DNA of 17,655 nucleotides from the NCBI GenBank assembly GCA_023433405.1, contig JAEZCT010000047.1, forward strand, positions 1 through 17,655. Reading direction: 5' to 3'. The stretch comes from Bacillota bacterium (lineage in GTDB: Bacteria > Bacillota > Clostridia > Oscillospirales > Ruminococcaceae). The notes below the pieces were generated by a model, which was given only the letters and a program-made list of their open reading frames with translations, ran no database searches and had not been told where the DNA came from. Shown in pieces: positions 14,391 through 17,655 of the stretch. How positions within the stretch are numbered: the first letter of the stretch is position 1; each line of letters starts with the position of its first letter. A program made the position numbers and the translations under genes.

Positions 14391-17096
14391 GTCGCTCCCC
14401 CCACGGGGAGCGTGGATTGAAATGACGCCCTCAATCACAAACGCAGGAAACGCGCTGCCCGTCGCTCCCCCCACGGGGAGCGTGGATTGAAATGCAGAGT
14501 TTGCCAGTACGGGTATCTGATGCAAGAGTCGCTCCCCCCACGGGGAGCGTGGATTGAAATGCGCCGTAATCGGCACAGACAAAGACGGCAAAGGTCGCTC
14601 CCCCCACGGGGAGCGTGGATTGAAATGATTTGAGCGGCAACGGCAATCACGGAACCCTTGGTCGCTCCCCCCACGGGGAGCGTGGATTGAAATGACAACC
14701 GAAAAATCAAACAGATTCGCGCTCTGCCGGTCGCTCCCCCCACGGGGAGCGTGGATTGAAATTCACAGCGAGGTTGATTGGGATGCGGAGGACGAGAGTC
14801 GCTCCCCCCACGGGGAGCGTGGATTGAAATCAATTAAGCCTATGTCCACCACTTATGGGGTCGACGTCGCTCCCCCCACGGGGAGCGTGGATTGAAATAA
14901 CGCTACACCGACAGGAAAAGCCATGTGGAACAGGTCGCTCCCCCCACGGGGAGCGTGGATTGAAATTTTTGATTATGCGGCGAACCTGTCTTGCGCTCCA
15001 AAACGGTCGCTCCCCCCACGGGGAGCGTGGATTGAAATCCTCTATAGTTTCGCATACACACACCGCGCTTGTGTCGCTCCCCCCACGGGGAGCGTGGATT
15101 GAAATGAGCAGCTTATCCAGTCCTCGACGCCGAGCAATATGTCGCTCCCCCCACGGGGAGCGTGGATTGAAATCTCCCCTGCGCAAGCCGGTTGCCGCCA
15201 ACGTAATAGTCGCTCCCCCCACGGGGAGCGTGGATTGAAATTGCAAAGCCGTACTCAGTCATGCGCGGAAACCAAAGTCGCTCCCCCCACGGGGAGCGTG
15301 GATTGAAATCCGTCGCATCCGTAGTTGGCGGTGCTTACGCCACAGTCGCTCCCCCCACGGGGAGCGTGGATTGAAATTCACTTGAAGGAATGTCAACATT
15401 TTTCGGCAATGGTCGCTCCCCCCACGGGGAGCGTGGATTGAAATACTGTTATATACGCTACCTATTGAACCTTGTCTAAGGTCGCTCCCCCCACGGGGAG
15501 CGTGGATTGAAATGAATGGGCGTCACATGGATACCGGTGGGCGATTAGTCGCTCCCCCCACGGGGAGCGTGGATTGAAATATGGGTGCAGGATTGCGTAC
15601 TGTTTGGGGTGGTGTCGCTCCCCCCACGGGGAGCGTGGATTGAAATCACTGTGTAAACGCGCCCTTTTGGATGCCCAAGTAGGTCGCTCCCCCCACGGGG
15701 AGCGTGGATTGAAATCGCGCTTATAGTGTGGATTTTGCCATACAAAGGGATGTCGCTCCCCCCACGGGGAGCGTGGATTGAAATCAGTGAGTTTTACTCA
15801 AGCTCCGTCACCTCCAAGTCGCTCCCCCCACGGGGAGCGTGGATTGAAATCCATTTGGTGACGGCTTGCTGGCTTACACCCAGGTCGCTCCCCCCACGGG
15901 GAGCGTGGATTGAAATAAGTTGGAGGAAATACTGCCTTGCCTGTTTGCCGGTCGCTCCCCCCACGGGGAGCGTGGATTGAAATTTTTAGTTGGAGGTGTC
16001 ATTACGCTACAAACCAGTCGCTCCCCCCACGGGGAGCGTGGATTGAAATTGATACACTAATTGTAACCTCTACAGGCTCATACGAGTCGCTCCCCCCACG
16101 GGGAGCGTGGATTGAAATTTATGCTCGACGAATCAACGGGAGAGATTATCTGTCGCTCCCCCCACGGGGAGCGTGGATTGAAATCCGCGACGCTCCCCGC
16201 ACTGGCTGTGCGGGCGTGTCGCTCCCCCCACGGGGAGCGTGGATTGAAATAGGCTGCAGTTGGCTCATATCAATGCCATATGTGTCGCTCCCCCCACGGG
16301 GAGCGTGGATTGAAATTTTGCGGCAGACCCAGAGGCGTACGTAAGCTGGGGGTCGCTCCCCCCACGGGGAGCGTGGATTGAAATATTTAGTGCAACTCTT
16401 AGTAAGCTTTTGGAAACAGTCGCTCCCCCCACGGGGAGCGTGGATTGAAATATGTCCTCTTTGTACCTAACCTCATCAGGCTGCAAGTCGCTCCCCCCAC
16501 GGGGAGCGTGGATTGAAATTATGTCGGTCGGAAATGCCCCTGCGGGTGCGGGTCGCTCCCCCCACGGGGAGCGTGGATTGAAATATCTCGACCATCCTTT
16601 CGAAAACACAAGCATGATTAGTCGCTCCCCCCACGGGGAGCGTGGATTGAAATGATGCCCTTATAGGGCAGAGCTCATACGTAAGAGTCGCTCCCCCCAC
16701 GGGGAGCGTGGATTGAAATACTCGCTTTATCCGGGGATTACACGGTGACGCCTGGTCGCTCCCCCCACGGGGAGCGTGGATTGAAATCAAGACCCGAATA
16801 CGAAAATTCTACAGCCGCCTTTGTCGCTCCCCCCACGGGGAGCGTGGATTGAAATAGTCGGGGCGGGGGGCAGGGGGGCAGGAACTCCCCGTCGCTCCCC
16901 CCACGGGGAGCGTGGATTGAAATTCAATCACCGCCGAAAAAGCCGCATGGTACGCGCGTAACGTCGCTCCCCCCACGGGGAGCGTGGATTGAAATAAATC
17001 GGTAAGCGTTGATAAAAATTTCTGGCGCAGTCGCTCCCCCCACGGGGAGCGTGGATTGAAATAAGGAATCGTCAAACACATCTGTTGAAATGCAGC

Positions 17097-17532
17097 GTCG
17101 CTCCCCCCACGAGGAGCGTGGATTGAAATCTAACCCTGAACACCGCGCTAACTCAGGAGGAAGTCGCTCCCCCCACGGGGAGCGTGGATTGAAATCCTTT
17201 GCGGTTCTGGGTAAGAAGCCACATTAGCGAGTCGCTCCCCCCACGGGGAGCGTGGATTGAAATACGCTCGGCGTTGCAGATTTCTTCAAGTCGGTCTGTC
17301 GCTCCCCCCACGGGGAGCGTGGATTGAAATGTAAAAACTTATCTGCGGTTTTTGCCGAGGGTAAACCGTCGCTCCCCACACGCGGAGCGTGGATTGAAAT
17401 TATGAACAAGGGGGTATGCCTGATGGTTTATACGTCGCTCCCCACACGGGGAGCGTGGATTGAAATAACTCGGACGGCACCATTATGCCGTTGTATTTGG
17501 TCGCTCCCCCCACGGGGAGCGTGGATTAAAAT
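17097..17532 (+). repeat. Distal end of the array with diverged repeats
   Basis: The repeat at 17097 has G16 to A. The one at 17368 has C11 to A and G16 to C, the one at 17434 has C11 to A, and the last one (17500-17532) has G29 to A in the handle, giving ATTAAAAT. Three intervening repeats (17163, 17231, 17298) are consensus. Accumulated changes mark this as the old, leader-distal end. C11 lies in the loop, while G16 changes break the stem. Confidence 0.95.
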
Positions 17533-17655
17533 TATTGTCACTGTCCTCAACATCTATCTATGTATTGGTAGCTCCGTCCACAGCGAGTATTGTGTAAAAC
17601 GATGATTGCGCGCCAAACAAAACTACATACAACCCCATTCCAAGCACACCCTATC
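17533..17655 (+). other. Sequence beyond the array, no feature recognised
   Basis: These 123 bases follow the terminal repeat. I see no further repeat copy, no convincing reading frame, no promoter and no terminator before the window ends. Confidence 0.6.

Larger units (their letters stand above)
8887..17532 (+). CRISPR. Type I-C CRISPR array, about 129 repeats and 128 spacers
   Basis: The repeat is 33 nt, starts GTCGCTCCCC and ends GTGGATTGAAAT, the 3' end typical of type I-C. Positions 3-10 (CGCTCCCC) pair with 15-22 (GGGGAGCG) around a CCAC loop, leaving an 11-nt handle. By hand count there are 129 repeats; the period is 65-72 and the spacers are 32-39 nt, mostly 33-35. Repeats are identical apart from four near the distal end, so the leader side is at 8887. 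The 33-nt repeat has no stop codon in any frame, so it creates many long false reading frames on both strands. Transcription should run rightward. The count could be off by one. Confidence 0.98.

Noticed and set aside
16185..16217. Spacer 109 holds CGACGCTCCCCGCA, similar to the start of the repeat
   Set aside because: The likeness is short, the 3' handle is absent, and the spacer has a normal length between two intact repeats.
8859..17605. Dozens of reading frames up to 270 codons across the array with motifs such as ISIHAPRGGSD, FNPRSPWGER and SLPPRGAWIEI
   Set aside because: They are translations of the 33-nt repeat, which is 11 codons long and has no stop in any frame. None has a ribosome site or gene-like content.

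Overview
The window holds a complete type I-C CRISPR-Cas locus on the + strand. Its operon order is cas3-cas5c-cas8c(-cas11c)-cas7c-cas4-cas1-cas2 (631-8716), followed by a leader and a very large CRISPR array (8887-17532). By hand count the array has 129 repeats and 128 spacers. Composition near 50% GC in the genes, strong AGGAGG-type ribosome sites, sigma-A-like promoters and the I-C gene content suggest a Gram-positive host, perhaps a Clostridia (Oscillospiraceae-like) gut bacterium. That taxonomic guess is inference only.

Layout. Positions 1-79 (minus strand) are the start of a divergent small membrane protein with its own promoter at 111-140. The non-coding AT-rich stretch 141-630 is the most interesting part. 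On the minus strand it has a consensus-like promoter (TTGACT, 17 bp, TATAAT) whose expected start falls at the first base of a lone, degenerate copy of the CRISPR repeat (275-307, 29/33 identical). The first 16 nt after that repeat match exactly a site at 447-462 upstream of cas3. That site lies beside a TTC trinucleotide, the canonical type I-C PAM, and overlaps a candidate promoter. This is the architecture of a crRNA-like regulatory RNA (CreR, or CreA of creTA modules) that directs Cascade to bind a promoter without cutting. A weak terminator-like hairpin and an extended -10 promoter sit between the target and cas3, so the RNA could control either the cas operon or a short (~130 nt) transcript.

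How the genes work together. Cas5c should process pre-crRNA (I-C systems lack cas6). Cas5c, Cas7c, Cas8c and Cas11c form Cascade, Cas3 degrades bound DNA, and Cas4-Cas1-Cas2 acquire spacers. Genes overlap or are closely packed and look like one operon ending in a terminator-like hairpin after cas2. Cas11c is predicted as an internal translation product of cas8c, from a GTG at 5416 behind AAGGAGG.

Array. Repeats are essentially invariant from the cas2 side onward. Variants occur only in four of the last seven repeats, including the final one, so the leader end is at cas2. Two spacer pairs share the PAM-side end but differ by 1-2 nt at the distal end, which points to repeated independent acquisition from one protospacer. 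Two other pairs are exact duplicates, one of them adjacent.
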